This document shows positions 1-7,695 of a stretch of 35,085 nucleotides of DNA, piece after piece. A program made the position numbers and the translations under genes. The number at the start of each line of letters is the position of its first letter. The first letter of the stretch is position 1. The notes beneath the pieces were generated by a model. That model searched no databases and was not told where the DNA came from. It saw nothing but the letters and a program-made list of their open reading frames with translations. Source of the stretch: Afipia sp. (lineage in GTDB: Bacteria > Pseudomonadota > Alphaproteobacteria > Rhizobiales > Xanthobacteraceae); the NCBI GenBank assembly GCA_030652315.1, contig JAUSAX010000085.1, positions 1 to 35,085 of the forward strand. Direction: 5' to 3'.

Positions 1-78
1 GAACCACGATGCGCAATTGCGCATCGGGGAATCTCGAGATTCCGGGTTCACGCTTCGCGTGCCCCGGAATGACGAGAC
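1..78. repeat. Palindromic dispersed repeat read in frame within dnaE2
   Basis: Three self-complementary units follow each other: a perfect 20-bp palindrome at 7-26, a perfect 16-bp palindrome at 28-43 centred on CTCGAG, and a hairpin at 39-70 with outer arms ATTCCGGG and CCCCGGAAT around inner arms CACGC and GCGTG. I recognise this layout as a common intergenic repeat of Bradyrhizobium-type genomes. Here it has no stop codon in the dnaE2 frame and is translated. Its left end is outside the window. Confidence 0.7.
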
Positions 79-895
79 CACCGACTGGGCCGAGCGCATC
101 GTCGCTGCCCGCGCGCGCCGCCCCTTCATTTCGCTGGAGGATTTTGCCCGCGACACCGGCCTGCCCAGGCGCGCGCTGATTCAGCTGGCGGATGCCGATG
201 CGTTTCGCTCCATCGGGCTCGATCGCCGCGCAGCACTTTGGGCGGTGCGGCGATTGCCCGACGACGTGGCGCTGCCGCTGTTCGAAATCGCTGCCGCGCG
301 CGAGCAGCCCGACGAGAACGCGCCGCCGCTGCCGGAGATGCCGCTGCCGGAGCAGGTGGTGGCGGATTATCAGACCCTCAGGCTGTCATTGAAGGGGCAT
401 CCGATGGAGTTCCTCCGGCCGAGGTTCGCGCAGGAAGGCATGGTAGCATGTGAGGCGATTGCCGATGCCCGTGACAAGCAACGCGTCCGTTGCGCCGGCG
501 TCGTGCTGGTGCGGCAGCGGCCCGGTAGCGCCAAGGGCGTCGTCTTCATGACGCTGGAGGACGAAACCGGCATCGCCAACATCGTGGTGTGGCCCAAGGT
601 GATGGAAAAATTCCGCAAGGAAGTGATGGGCGCGCGGCTGATCGAGGTGCAGGGGACCATTCAGAGCAGCCCGGAGAAGGTGGTTCATCTGGTGGCCGAG
701 CGTTTGTTCGATCGGTCTCATGATTTGATGAATCTCGCCAACGACGCGCTCGGCCGAAAACACCCGATCCCTCCCGGTGCGGAAATGATCGAGCCGCTGG
801 AGGATGATCGCCGTGCGCATCCTGACAATCCTGCGCAGAAGGCGCGTCATCCGCGCAATGTACGTATTCTGCCGCGCTCGCGGGATTTCCACTGA
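2..895 (+). CDS. dnaE2: Error-prone DNA polymerase DnaE2, C-terminal part (5' end outside window)
   Basis: The frame is open from base 2 to the stop at 893-895, so the gene is cut by the window edge. The protein matches the C-terminal third of DnaE2-type DNA polymerase III alpha subunits: a helix-hairpin-helix region (TDWAERIVAARA through LADADAF), then an OB-fold nucleic-acid-binding domain containing GVVLVRQRPGSAKGV and TLEDETGIANIVVWP, and the family's typical tail LVAERLFDRS. DnaE2 works with ImuA and ImuB in damage-induced mutagenic translesion synthesis (family knowledge); those partners are not visible here. The first ~25 codons (bases 2-78) are odd because they are made of a palindromic genomic repeat, not DnaE2-like sequence. 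This could be an in-frame insertion or a sign that the 5' part is disrupted; the upstream sequence is needed to decide. Confidence 0.88.
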   Translation, partial: NHDAQLRIGESRDSGFTLRVPRNDETTDWAERIVAARARRPFISLEDFARDTGLPRRALIQLADADAFRSIGLDRRAALWAVRRLPDDVALPLFEIAAAREQPDENAPPLPEMPLPEQVVADYQTLRLSLKGHPMEFLRPRFAQEGMVACEAIADARDKQRVRCAGVVLVRQRPGSAKGVVFMTLEDETGIANIVVWPKVMEKFRKEVMGARLIEVQGTIQSSPEKVVHLVAERLFDRSHDLMNLANDALGRKHPIPPGAEMIEPLEDDRRAHPDNPAQKARHPRNVRILPRSRDFH

Positions 896-905
896 TACGA
901 CTGCT

Positions 906-993
906 CGTCATTGCGAGCGAAGCGAAGCAATCCAGCGAATGCATTTTAACGTCAAGTTGGATTGCTTCGTCGCTTGCGCTCCTCGCAATGACG
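906..993. repeat. Long inverted repeat after dnaE2, possible bidirectional terminator
   Basis: The left arm 906-934 (starting CGTCATTGCGAG) is the near-perfect reverse complement of the right arm 958-993 (ending CTCGCAATGACG). The right arm carries a few extra bases, and about 23 bases separate the arms. This is another dispersed palindrome family of this bacterial group. It fills most of the 141-base gap between dnaE2 and the CoA-transferase gene and could end dnaE2 transcription, but there is no T-tract. Confidence 0.75.
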
Positions 994-1036
994 ACGTTAT
1001 CGTCACGCCGCGCCGCTTTTACACTCGGACGTTTGC

Positions 1037-2434
1037 ATGAAGACTCCTCGCGAAATTCTCTCGGATATCTGGAGCCTCGGCGGCGGCGAGCCCTCAGCGC
1101 TTGATGCCGTTACGCTGACGGGAAGCGAGCCCATGCTGCCGTCGTCGTTCCGTGTTGGTGCTGCGGCACAGGCTACGATTGCGGCCGCCGGTCTTGCCGC
1201 CGCGGAAATATGGAAAGCCCGCAGCGGTGAGGCGCAAGGCATCTCCGTCGATATGACACATGCGGCGGTCGAGTGCCGCAGCGAGCGTTATCTGCGCGTG
1301 GACGACAAGCCGCCTCCGCCGGCCTGGGACGCCATTGCCGGTGTTTACAAAGCCGGCGACGGTCGCTTCGTGCGTCTTCACACCAACTTTCAGCATCACC
1401 GCGACAACGTCTGCAAGGTCTTGAACTGCAAGCCGGAACGCGACGAGGTGCAGCGCGCGCTGATGCAATGGAAGGGTGAGGAACTCGAAGCCGCCGCCTA
1501 TGCCGGCGGCTGCGTTGTCTCGATGATGCGCTCCCATGACGAATGGTCCGCGCACCCGCAGACGCGAGCGATCGGGCAACTGCCGCTGATCCAGATCGAG
1601 AAGATCGGCGAGGCTGCGCCGAGACCCTGGCCAAACGGTCATCGTCCACTGGCGGGATTGCGTGTCCTCGATCTGTCACGCGTCATCGCAGGTCCGGTCG
1701 CGGGCCGCACATGGGCTGCCCACGGCGCCGACGTCATGCTGATTTCCTCGCCGAACCTGCCGTCGATTCCGTGGCTGGTGATCGACACCGGGCGGGGCAA
1801 GCTCACGACTTTCGCCGATCTCAAGACCGTGCAAGGCCGGGAAACGCTGCGCGGGCTGCTTTCGTCGGCGGACATTTTCTCTCAGGGCTATCGCCCGCAT
1901 TCCATCGCCTCGCTCGGCTTCTCGCCGGAAGACGCCGCGCGGATCAGTCCGGGCATCGTCTATGTCTCGCTGTGCGCCTATGGCCACGCCGGTCCGTGGG
2001 CGGGCCGCCGTGGCTTCGATTCCCTGGTGCAGACCTCAACCGGATTCAATCATGCTGAGGGCCATGCCGCCGGAGTCGAGGGACCGAAAGAATTGCCGAT
2101 GCAGATTCTCGATCATGCCACGGGGTATCTGATGGCGTTCGGCGCGATGATGGCGCGGCTGCGGCAGGTGCGTGAGGGCGGAAGCTGGCATGTAAAGGTC
2201 TCGCTGGCGCAGACAGGACGCTGGCTGTGGAATCTTGGCAGAGTCGAGAACGGCCTCGCCGCAGCGGATCTCACCGCGGACGACGTGCTTCCGTTTATCG
2301 AGCAGAGCCCTTCAGGGTTTGGCGCGATGCAAAGCGTCCGTCATGCCGCCGTGATGTCGGCCACGCCGGCATTCTGGGATCGCCATGCGATGCCGCTCGG
2401 GTCGAGCGCAGCGGAGTGGCCGTCACGGTCGTGA
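1037..2434 (+). CDS. CoA-transferase family III (CaiB/BaiF) protein, two-part
   Basis: A 465-residue member of the class III CoA-transferases, which move CoA between acyl-CoA and a free acid through an aspartyl intermediate. Residues ~205-400 carry the classic N-terminal core: RPLAGLRVLDLSRVIAGP, AAHGADV, then GHAGPWAGRRGFDSLVQ. ILDHATGYLMAFGA contains Asp359, which I align to the catalytic Asp. Residues ~35-195 resemble the C-terminal region of the same fold (GVYKAGDGRFVRLH, DEWSAHPQTRAIG, PLIQIEKIG), so the two halves appear in swapped order. The ATG at 1037 gives the expected N-terminus. The neighbours downstream are also acyl-CoA enzymes. The true substrate cannot be read from sequence. 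Confidence 0.87.
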   Translation: MKTPREILSDIWSLGGGEPSALDAVTLTGSEPMLPSSFRVGAAAQATIAAAGLAAAEIWKARSGEAQGISVDMTHAAVECRSERYLRVDDKPPPPAWDAIAGVYKAGDGRFVRLHTNFQHHRDNVCKVLNCKPERDEVQRALMQWKGEELEAAAYAGGCVVSMMRSHDEWSAHPQTRAIGQLPLIQIEKIGEAAPRPWPNGHRPLAGLRVLDLSRVIAGPVAGRTWAAHGADVMLISSPNLPSIPWLVIDTGRGKLTTFADLKTVQGRETLRGLLSSADIFSQGYRPHSIASLGFSPEDAARISPGIVYVSLCAYGHAGPWAGRRGFDSLVQTSTGFNHAEGHAAGVEGPKELPMQILDHATGYLMAFGAMMARLRQVREGGSWHVKVSLAQTGRWLWNLGRVENGLAAADLTADDVLPFIEQSPSGFGAMQSVRHAAVMSATPAFWDRHAMPLGSSAAEWPSRS

Positions 2435-2670
2435 CGAGAACTTTCACTCAGCATCCAGCGATCACTACTCACGTCATGTGCTGCGGGACAAACTTTCAAA
2501 CACAGATAATCGGCGAATGTGGCGATGTGCACTGAATTGTTAACGGGCTGGGCTGTATCTGCTTGACCGATCAATGTCCTATAGTGAAATTCGAGGCTGG
2601 CTGCCCTATCGAGAGCAATCTGCCGCGCCCTTTTAGCGCAGTCCCGGCGCCGTGGATCGACAAACAACCT

Positions 2671-4524
2671 ATGCCAAGAATTTTTTCCGACCCAGAGGCG
2701 ATCGCGGACGACATCATTCGCGAGGTCGGGACCAGGCTGGTGGTTGGTCTGCCGCTTGGTCTTGGCAAGGCCAACCACATCGTCAATGCGTTGTTTCGGC
2801 GCGCGGCGAGCGATCGCTCGATCCATCTGACCATTTTCACGGCTCTGACGCTGGAGAAGCCGACACCGTCGGCCGATCTTGAGCGGCGATTCATAGCGCC
2901 CGTGATCGATCGCTTGTTCGGCGGGTATCCCGATCTGGATTACGCCAAGGCGCTGCATGCCAAGACTCTGCCGCCGAACATCGAAGTCATCGAGTTCTTC
3001 TTCCTGGCGGGCAAATGGCTCGGCAATGCCTATCCGCAGCAGCACTACATCTCGGCCAACTACACCCACGCGTCGTCCTATCTGCTGACACGCGGCGTCA
3101 ACGTGATCGCGCAACTGGTGGCCAAACGTGAAGTCGATGGCCAGACGCGCTACAGCCTGAGCAGCAACACTGACACGACACTTGACCTCATGAAGGCGCG
3201 TGCGGAGGGCCGCATTGCCTTCAAAATCGTGGCGCAGGTGAACTCCGAACTGCCGTTCATGCCGGGGCAGGGCGATCTGGCCGCCGACGAATTTCATGCG
3301 GTGCTCGACAGCCCGGAAACCGATTTTCCGTTGTTTGCTCCGCCGTCGGAGCCGGTCTCCGATACGAAATACGCAATCGGGCTTCATTCCGCGGGACTGA
3401 TACGGGACGGTGGCACCCTGCAAATCGGCATCGGGCAGGTTGGGGATGCGCTGGCGCAAGGCCTGATCGTTCGTCATCGTGACAATAAAGCCTATCGCGA
3501 AATCATGTCGCGGCTCGCGCCCGCGCAGCCGCCGCGCGAAGCGGAGTCGTTCGCAACAGGTCTTTATGGCGTCAGCGAAATGTTCTTCGAGGCGTTTCTC
3601 GCGCTAATCGATGCAGGTGTGCTCAAGCGCGAGGTCGATGGCGCATTGCTGCATGCGGCGTTCTTCCTCGGCCCGAAATCCTTTTACCGCGCCCTGCGCG
3701 AGATGACGCCCGAGCAGATCGAGCGCATCCAGATGGTCCCGGTGTCCTTCACCAACCAACTCTATGGCGATGAGAACGCCAAGCGGCGGGCGCGCGTTGA
3801 CGCGCGGTTTGTCAACAATGTGATGATGGCGACCTTGATGGGTGCCGCGATCTCGGACGGTCTCGAAAATGGGCAGGTCGTCAGCGGTGTGGGCGGACAG
3901 TACAATTTCGTGGCGCAGGCGTTTGCGCTTGAAGGCGCGCGCTCGATGTTGACACTGGAGTCGACGCGGGGCTCCGGCAAGACAGCGGCCTCAAATATCC
4001 GCTGGTCCTATGGTCACACCACGATTCCGCGTCACTTGCGCGATGCTATCATCACCGAGTATGGCGTTGCCGATCTCTGGGGCAAATCGGATGCTGACGT
4101 GATCGCGGCGATGCTGTGCGTCGCGGATTCACGCTTTCAACCCGAACTGATGCGGCAGGCCAAGGACGCAGGCAAACTGCCGAAGGCCTATGAAATTCCC
4201 GCCGCGCATCGCGAGAATTTCCCGGATCGCGTCGCCGCGGCCTTGAAGCCGTCGCGGGATGCGGGATTGCTGCCGGCATTTCCGTTCGGCAGCGATTTCA
4301 CCGATGTCGAAAAGCGGCTGATCCCGGCGTTGCAGATTCTCAAAGAAGCCACCGCCAGCAAACTCAGTTTGCTTGCGCTTGCATGGCAGGGCTTTCGCGC
4401 TGGGCCGCCGGATACAGAAACCGCGGCCGGTCTCGCGAGATTGCAACTCGACCGGCCTCAGTCGTTTTCGGATCGGCTCTATAGGGCACTGGTTAGTGCC
4501 GCTCTCGCCCGGAGCCGCTATTAA
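2671..4524 (+). CDS. Acetyl-CoA hydrolase/transferase family protein
   Basis: A 617-residue protein of the acetyl-CoA hydrolase/transferase family (class I CoA-transferase fold), which hydrolyses acetyl-CoA or transfers CoA to another acid. Visible signs are VVGLPLGLGKANHIVNAL near the N-terminus, LQIGIGQVGDALAQGL in mid-protein, and a C-terminal domain with SGVGGQYNFVAQAF, STRGSGKTAASNIRW and ITEYGVADLWGKS. The frame is open upstream to a TTG at 2563. I chose the ATG at 2671 because MPRIFSDPEAIAD fits the usual start of these proteins and the upstream residues look non-conserved, but neither start has a good ribosome-binding site. It follows the CoA-transferase in the same direction and converges on an enoyl-CoA hydratase. 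Confidence 0.85.
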   Translation: MPRIFSDPEAIADDIIREVGTRLVVGLPLGLGKANHIVNALFRRAASDRSIHLTIFTALTLEKPTPSADLERRFIAPVIDRLFGGYPDLDYAKALHAKTLPPNIEVIEFFFLAGKWLGNAYPQQHYISANYTHASSYLLTRGVNVIAQLVAKREVDGQTRYSLSSNTDTTLDLMKARAEGRIAFKIVAQVNSELPFMPGQGDLAADEFHAVLDSPETDFPLFAPPSEPVSDTKYAIGLHSAGLIRDGGTLQIGIGQVGDALAQGLIVRHRDNKAYREIMSRLAPAQPPREAESFATGLYGVSEMFFEAFLALIDAGVLKREVDGALLHAAFFLGPKSFYRALREMTPEQIERIQMVPVSFTNQLYGDENAKRRARVDARFVNNVMMATLMGAAISDGLENGQVVSGVGGQYNFVAQAFALEGARSMLTLESTRGSGKTAASNIRWSYGHTTIPRHLRDAIITEYGVADLWGKSDADVIAAMLCVADSRFQPELMRQAKDAGKLPKAYEIPAAHRENFPDRVAAALKPSRDAGLLPAFPFGSDFTDVEKRLIPALQILKEATASKLSLLALAWQGFRAGPPDTETAAGLARLQLDRPQSFSDRLYRALVSAALARSRY

Positions 4525-4528
4525 TCGC

Positions 4529-4573
4529 GCATGATTTGATCGGAAAGCCGGTTTCCACTTTTCCGGATCATGC
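4529..4573. repeat. 45-bp dispersed palindromic repeat, intergenic copy
   Basis: The element begins GCATGATTTGATCGG and ends CCGGATCATGC, with terminal inverted GCATGAT/ATCATGC. It fills the gap between two convergent genes. A second copy of exactly the same length lies at 20965-21009 inside pcp; by hand alignment 36 of 45 positions match. This is a familiar repeat in Bradyrhizobium-type genomes. Confidence 0.8.
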
Positions 4574-4578
4574 TCAAG

Positions 4579-5358
4579 TTAGCGGTTTTTGAAATTCGGC
4601 TTCCGCTTATCGATGAAGGCCGCCATGCCTTCGGCGCGATCTTCGAGGGCGAATGTCGCGTGGAACAGATCGCCTTCGACGTTCATGCCCTCGGCGAGCG
4701 ATGTTTCCAGCGCGCGATTGACTGCGCTCTTCGCCATCGCCGCGACCGGCCGCGACATCGCAGCGATCTTGTCGGCAATCGCAAGCACCTCTTCCATCAG
4801 CTTGTCGGCCGGGAAGATGCGGCTGACGAGGCCTGAGCGCTCGGCCTCCGCCGCATCCATCATGCGTCCGGTCAGGCACAGGTCCATCGCCTTGGATTTT
4901 CCGACGGCGCGGGTGAGGCGCTGCGTACCGCCCAGCCCCGGAATGGTGCCGAGGGTGATTTCCGGCTGCCCGAACTTGGCAGTGTCTGAAGCTATGATGA
5001 TGTCGCACATCATGGCCAGTTCACAGCCGCCGCCAAGCGCATAGCCACTGACCGCCGCGATGGTCGGCTTTTTACAGGTCGCGACGCGGTCGCCGCCAAT
5101 GTCCATAAAGTCCTGGCTGAACATGTCGATGAACTGTTTCGGCTGCATTTCCTTGATGTCGGCGCCGGCGGCGAATGCCTTTTCGTTGCCGGTGACCACG
5201 ATGCAACCGATGGCCTCGTCTTCTTCGAGGTCGTCGATGGCCGAGGCGATTTCGCTGAAGACATCGAAGGAGAGGGCATTAAGCATTTTGGGCCGGTTGA
5301 TCTGCACGATGCCGACCGCGCCCTTGCTCTCAACGATGATGTGTTCGAATGCCGTCAT
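4579..5358 (-). CDS. Enoyl-CoA hydratase (crotonase family)
   Basis: A 259-residue short-chain enoyl-CoA hydratase, which adds water to trans-2-enoyl-CoA in fatty-acid and amino-acid beta-oxidation. The oxyanion-hole loops are visible in [12 protein letters not shown] and [16 protein letters not shown]. The two catalytic glutamates lie in the GGGCELAM and [16 protein letters not shown] segments. Length and residues agree with the well-characterised bacterial and mitochondrial enzymes. The ATG at 5358 was chosen over a frame extension to 5466 because it has a clear purine-rich ribosome-binding site (AAGGGGC) and gives the family's usual start [10 protein letters not shown]. The gene is monocistronic and convergent with the acetyl-CoA hydrolase gene. 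Confidence 0.93.
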   Translation of the reverse strand: MTAFEHIIVESKGAVGIVQINRPKMLNALSFDVFSEIASAIDDLEEDEAIGCIVVTGNEKAFAAGADIKEMQPKQFIDMFSQDFMDIGGDRVATCKKPTIAAVSGYALGGGCELAMMCDIIIASDTAKFGQPEITLGTIPGLGGTQRLTRAVGKSKAMDLCLTGRMMDAAEAERSGLVSRIFPADKLMEEVLAIADKIAAMSRPVAAMAKSAVNRALETSLAEGMNVEGDLFHATFALEDRAEGMAAFIDKRKPNFKNR

Positions 5359-5474
5359 GTTTTTGCCCCTTGAAGAATGTCGGAAATCAGCGCGTGCCGC
5401 CGTTGGCCGCAATGTGCCTTCCGGGACCTGTCTCTGCAAGACCGGCGATGCAGGGCCGATCGTCACTCAATCCA

Positions 5475-5513
5475 ACAAAAACGCCGGTTCGCGGGGGGCG
5501 CGGACCGGCGTTT
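5475..5513 (-). terminator. Rho-independent terminator of the 5539-6249 gene
   Basis: A perfect 10-bp stem, AAACGCCGGT (5479-5488) with ACCGGCGTTT (5504-5513), encloses a very GC-rich loop that can pair further. Read on the minus strand it ends in a run of T. It lies 25 bases past the stop of the hypothetical gene and upstream of the enoyl-CoA hydratase. Confidence 0.75.
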
Positions 5514-5538
5514 GCGTCTGATGCAGATGGTGTTTGCG

Positions 5539-6249
5539 TCAGGCGATCATCAAGCGGGCCGCCGATGCCAGCGTCAGCAGGCTTCCGAAGGCGATGAAGA
5601 TCTTCCCGATCAACGAGGTTTTGCTCCAGGGATCACTGTCGTCGGACTTGAACACCGGCTTGTCTCCCGTCGAGACCGGCCGCAGGATTTTGCTGTTGGG
5701 GGTCGATGTTGGCGGCGGAGATGCAGCGGGCGGAGTTGGAGCGTTGAGATGTTGCGCCACCGCGGCGTCTGCCGTCGCTGCGCGGTCGGCATCGGTCAAC
5801 TGGTCAGCGGCCGCGAGTTGCGTGCCAGCCACAACGTCGGTGCTGTCGAGGGCGGCAATATTCCGTGCTTCGTCATCCGCCAACGCTTGGGCGCGGGCAT
5901 TGGCCACCGACACCGGTAATTCGTTCTTGCTTGCATCGGCCACGAGCTTGTTCTCGGCGGGCGGTTTGCCGGCAAATTTTCGTGCAAGGACTCTGGCTTT
6001 CGACGCAACCTTGGACGCCGTTCTTTTTGCGTGCCGCGCCTGGGCCGTTCGGGATTTTTTCGCAGCGTGAACGCGCTGCTTCTTGAATTTCGACAGAACG
6101 ATCGGACGATCGGCGGCGGCTACGCTGGTTTTCGCGGCCTTCGCTGTCTTGGCAGTTGATTTGGCAGCCATTGCGGGCTCGCCCGAAAAGCTCATCCAGA
6201 TTCCGGCAGCAGCAACTAAGGCCGCTAAACCTGCACTCCTTATCCGCAT
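5539..6249 (-). CDS. Hypothetical Ala/Lys-rich exported protein with C-terminal membrane helix
   Basis: A 236-residue protein that I cannot assign to a family. It starts with a signal-like segment (SAGLAALVAAAGIW, cleavage plausible after PAMA). A strongly basic Ala/Lys/Arg region follows (SKFKKQRVHAAKKSRTAQAR and beyond), then a proline-rich stretch (PTPPAASPPPTSTP), and it ends with one hydrophobic helix (IGKIFIAFGSLLTLASAA). The basic region could bind nucleic acid or polyanionic envelope material; that is inference only. The ATG at 6249 was chosen over an extension to 6399 because AAAGGGGA lies at good distance and a signal peptide follows. It is divergent from ecfF and has its own terminator. 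Confidence 0.75.
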   Translation of the reverse strand: MRIRSAGLAALVAAAGIWMSFSGEPAMAAKSTAKTAKAAKTSVAAADRPIVLSKFKKQRVHAAKKSRTAQARHAKRTASKVASKARVLARKFAGKPPAENKLVADASKNELPVSVANARAQALADDEARNIAALDSTDVVAGTQLAAADQLTDADRAATADAAVAQHLNAPTPPAASPPPTSTPNSKILRPVSTGDKPVFKSDDSDPWSKTSLIGKIFIAFGSLLTLASAARLMIA

Positions 6250-6437
6250 GGCAATTTCCCCTTTTGCCAGATTCTCCAGCACAGGGAACAGACCGGTGCG
6301 GAATGGCCACAGGACGGCAGAAAAAGGGAATCTTGTGATCTTTTGCCCTAAAAACGACTCAGAGCAGATGCCCCAGGATCGGGCTGCCCGGTTCCCCAAC
6401 GGCCTTTCTCACGATTGCGTGATTGCAATTTCTGCCC

Positions 6438-6462
6438 GTAACACTTTAGGAACAGGAGCGAA
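6438..6462 (+). promoter_or_regulatory. Candidate autoregulated ECF promoter of ecfF
   Basis: GTAACA at 6438-6443 and CGAA at 6459-6462 are separated by 15 bases, close to the GTAAC / CGAA type of promoter I remember for the related SigF of Caulobacter. It lies just before the ecfF start, as expected for an autoregulated ECF gene, but would leave a very short mRNA leader. Confidence 0.35.
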
Positions 6463-6482
6463 TTTCCTTGATAGGAGCGCGC

Positions 6483-7028
6483 GTGCGCGGACGTGAAGAC
6501 GAGTGGACCGATCTGATGCGATCGGCCAATGCCGGAGACAACGCCGCATATCATCGCCTCCTCAAGGCCGTGACGCCGGTCCTGAGAGCAGGGGCGCGTC
6601 GCGGTCTGGCGCGGGCCGGTCAGCCGGTCGACCAATCCGAGGACATCGTGCAGGACATCTTATTCGCTGTGCATCTGAAGCGGCATACGTGGGACACGAA
6701 CGCCCCGTTCGCTCCTTGGCTGTTCGCCATTGCCCGCAACAAACTGATCGATGCTTTGCGCCGCCGCGGTCGGCGGATATTCGTCAACATCGACGACTTT
6801 TCGGAGACGCTGGCGGGTGCGCCGGTTGAGGAGAGCGTTCCGGCCAGCGAGGTCACAACCCATCTCAACGGGCTGCCGAAGCGGCAGCGGGACGTGCTGC
6901 AAGCGATCGCCGTCGACAGCGCCTCGATCAAGGAAACGGCGGCGAAGCTTTCGATGACCGAGGGTGCGGTACGTGTGGCGTTGCATCGGGGGCTGACTGG
7001 CCTCGCCAACAAACTGCGGAAAGAGTGA
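6483..7028 (+). CDS. ecfF: ECF RNA polymerase sigma factor, EcfF/SigF type
   Basis: A 181-residue ECF sigma factor. Region 2 is visible in DQSEDIVQDILFAVHLKRHTW and PWLFAIARNKLIDALRRRGR, and region 4 in LPKRQRDVLQAIAV followed by the helix-turn-helix IKETAAKLSMTEGAVRVALHRG. The assignment to the EcfF (Bradyrhizobium) / SigF (Caulobacter) group rests mainly on the next gene, a DUF1109 anti-sigma. These pairs respond to reactive oxygen or metal stress. The frame extends to a TTG at 6468, but the GTG at 6483 has AGGA six bases upstream and is preferred. It is co-transcribed with osrA, and the stop is 2 bases from the next ATG. Confidence 0.88.
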   Translation: MRGREDEWTDLMRSANAGDNAAYHRLLKAVTPVLRAGARRGLARAGQPVDQSEDIVQDILFAVHLKRHTWDTNAPFAPWLFAIARNKLIDALRRRGRRIFVNIDDFSETLAGAPVEESVPASEVTTHLNGLPKRQRDVLQAIAVDSASIKETAAKLSMTEGAVRVALHRGLTGLANKLRKE

Positions 7029-7030
7029 CC

Positions 7031-7669
7031 ATGGATACCAACGATCTCATCCGCACGCTCGCCGCCGACAACGAGACGCACGAGCGCCCTGTCGGAAATC
7101 TGCTGCTGGTTGCACTGATGCTTGCGGTGCCGGTCTCGACCGCGCTGTTCCTTGCCGGGCTTGGTGTGCGGTCTGACGTTATGACCGCTATGCGCAATCC
7201 GTTCTTCGATCTGAAATTCGTGATTACCATGGCGCTGGCCGCGGCCGCCATCGCCATCAGCCTGCACCTGTCGCGGCCGGAAGCTTCGCTTGGACGCTGG
7301 GCGTGGCTGCTGGCTATTCCTGTCGGATTGCTCGGCATCGGCATGATGAGCGAGATGATGATGCCGAATCGCGCGCCGATGCCGACGCGGATGATGGGTA
7401 CCAATTCGAAGGTATGCCTGATAGCCATCCCGATGCTGTCGTTGCCGTTGCTGGCGGCCGCGTTGTTCGCCTTGCGTCGCGGCGCGCCATCGCGACCGGC
7501 CGTGGCCGGCGCGTTCGCCGGATTGCTGTCGGCGGGACTGGCTGCGACGCTATACGCCGCGCACTGCACCGACGATTCGCCGATGTTCGTGGCGACCTGG
7601 TACACGATTGCCATTGGGTTCGTCGCGGCGATTGGCGCGCTCGCAGGATCGCGTGTCTTGAGATTCTAG
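7031..7669 (+). CDS. osrA: DUF1109 (NrsF/OsrA) membrane anti-sigma factor
   Basis: A 212-residue integral membrane protein with about six hydrophobic segments, of the DUF1109 family that includes NrsF of Caulobacter and OsrA of Bradyrhizobium. These proteins hold an ECF sigma factor at the membrane and release it on oxidative or metal stress. Two cysteines are visible, Cys129 (SKVCLIAIP) and Cys179 (YAAHCTDDS), in the positions I recall as the sensing cysteines of the family. The N-terminal ~20 residues are cytoplasmic-like and may contact sigma. The ATG at 7031 is preferred (GGAAAGAG upstream); a GTG at 7025 overlapping the sigma stop is the alternative. It forms a two-gene operon with ecfF. 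Confidence 0.88.
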   Translation: MDTNDLIRTLAADNETHERPVGNLLLVALMLAVPVSTALFLAGLGVRSDVMTAMRNPFFDLKFVITMALAAAAIAISLHLSRPEASLGRWAWLLAIPVGLLGIGMMSEMMMPNRAPMPTRMMGTNSKVCLIAIPMLSLPLLAAALFALRRGAPSRPAVAGAFAGLLSAGLAATLYAAHCTDDSPMFVATWYTIAIGFVAAIGALAGSRVLRF

Positions 7670-7695
7670 ATCCGCGGTGGCTCAGGCGACCGATA

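Noticed and set aside
804..1040. Frame overlapping the dnaE2 end and the repeat as a separate gene
   Set aside because: It is out of frame with dnaE2, and most of it is translated inverted repeat.
2563..2585. TTGACC and TATAGT resembling a sigma-70 promoter before the acetyl-CoA hydrolase gene
   Set aside because: The two boxes are only 11 bases apart, far from the usual 16-18, so they cannot act together as a normal promoter.
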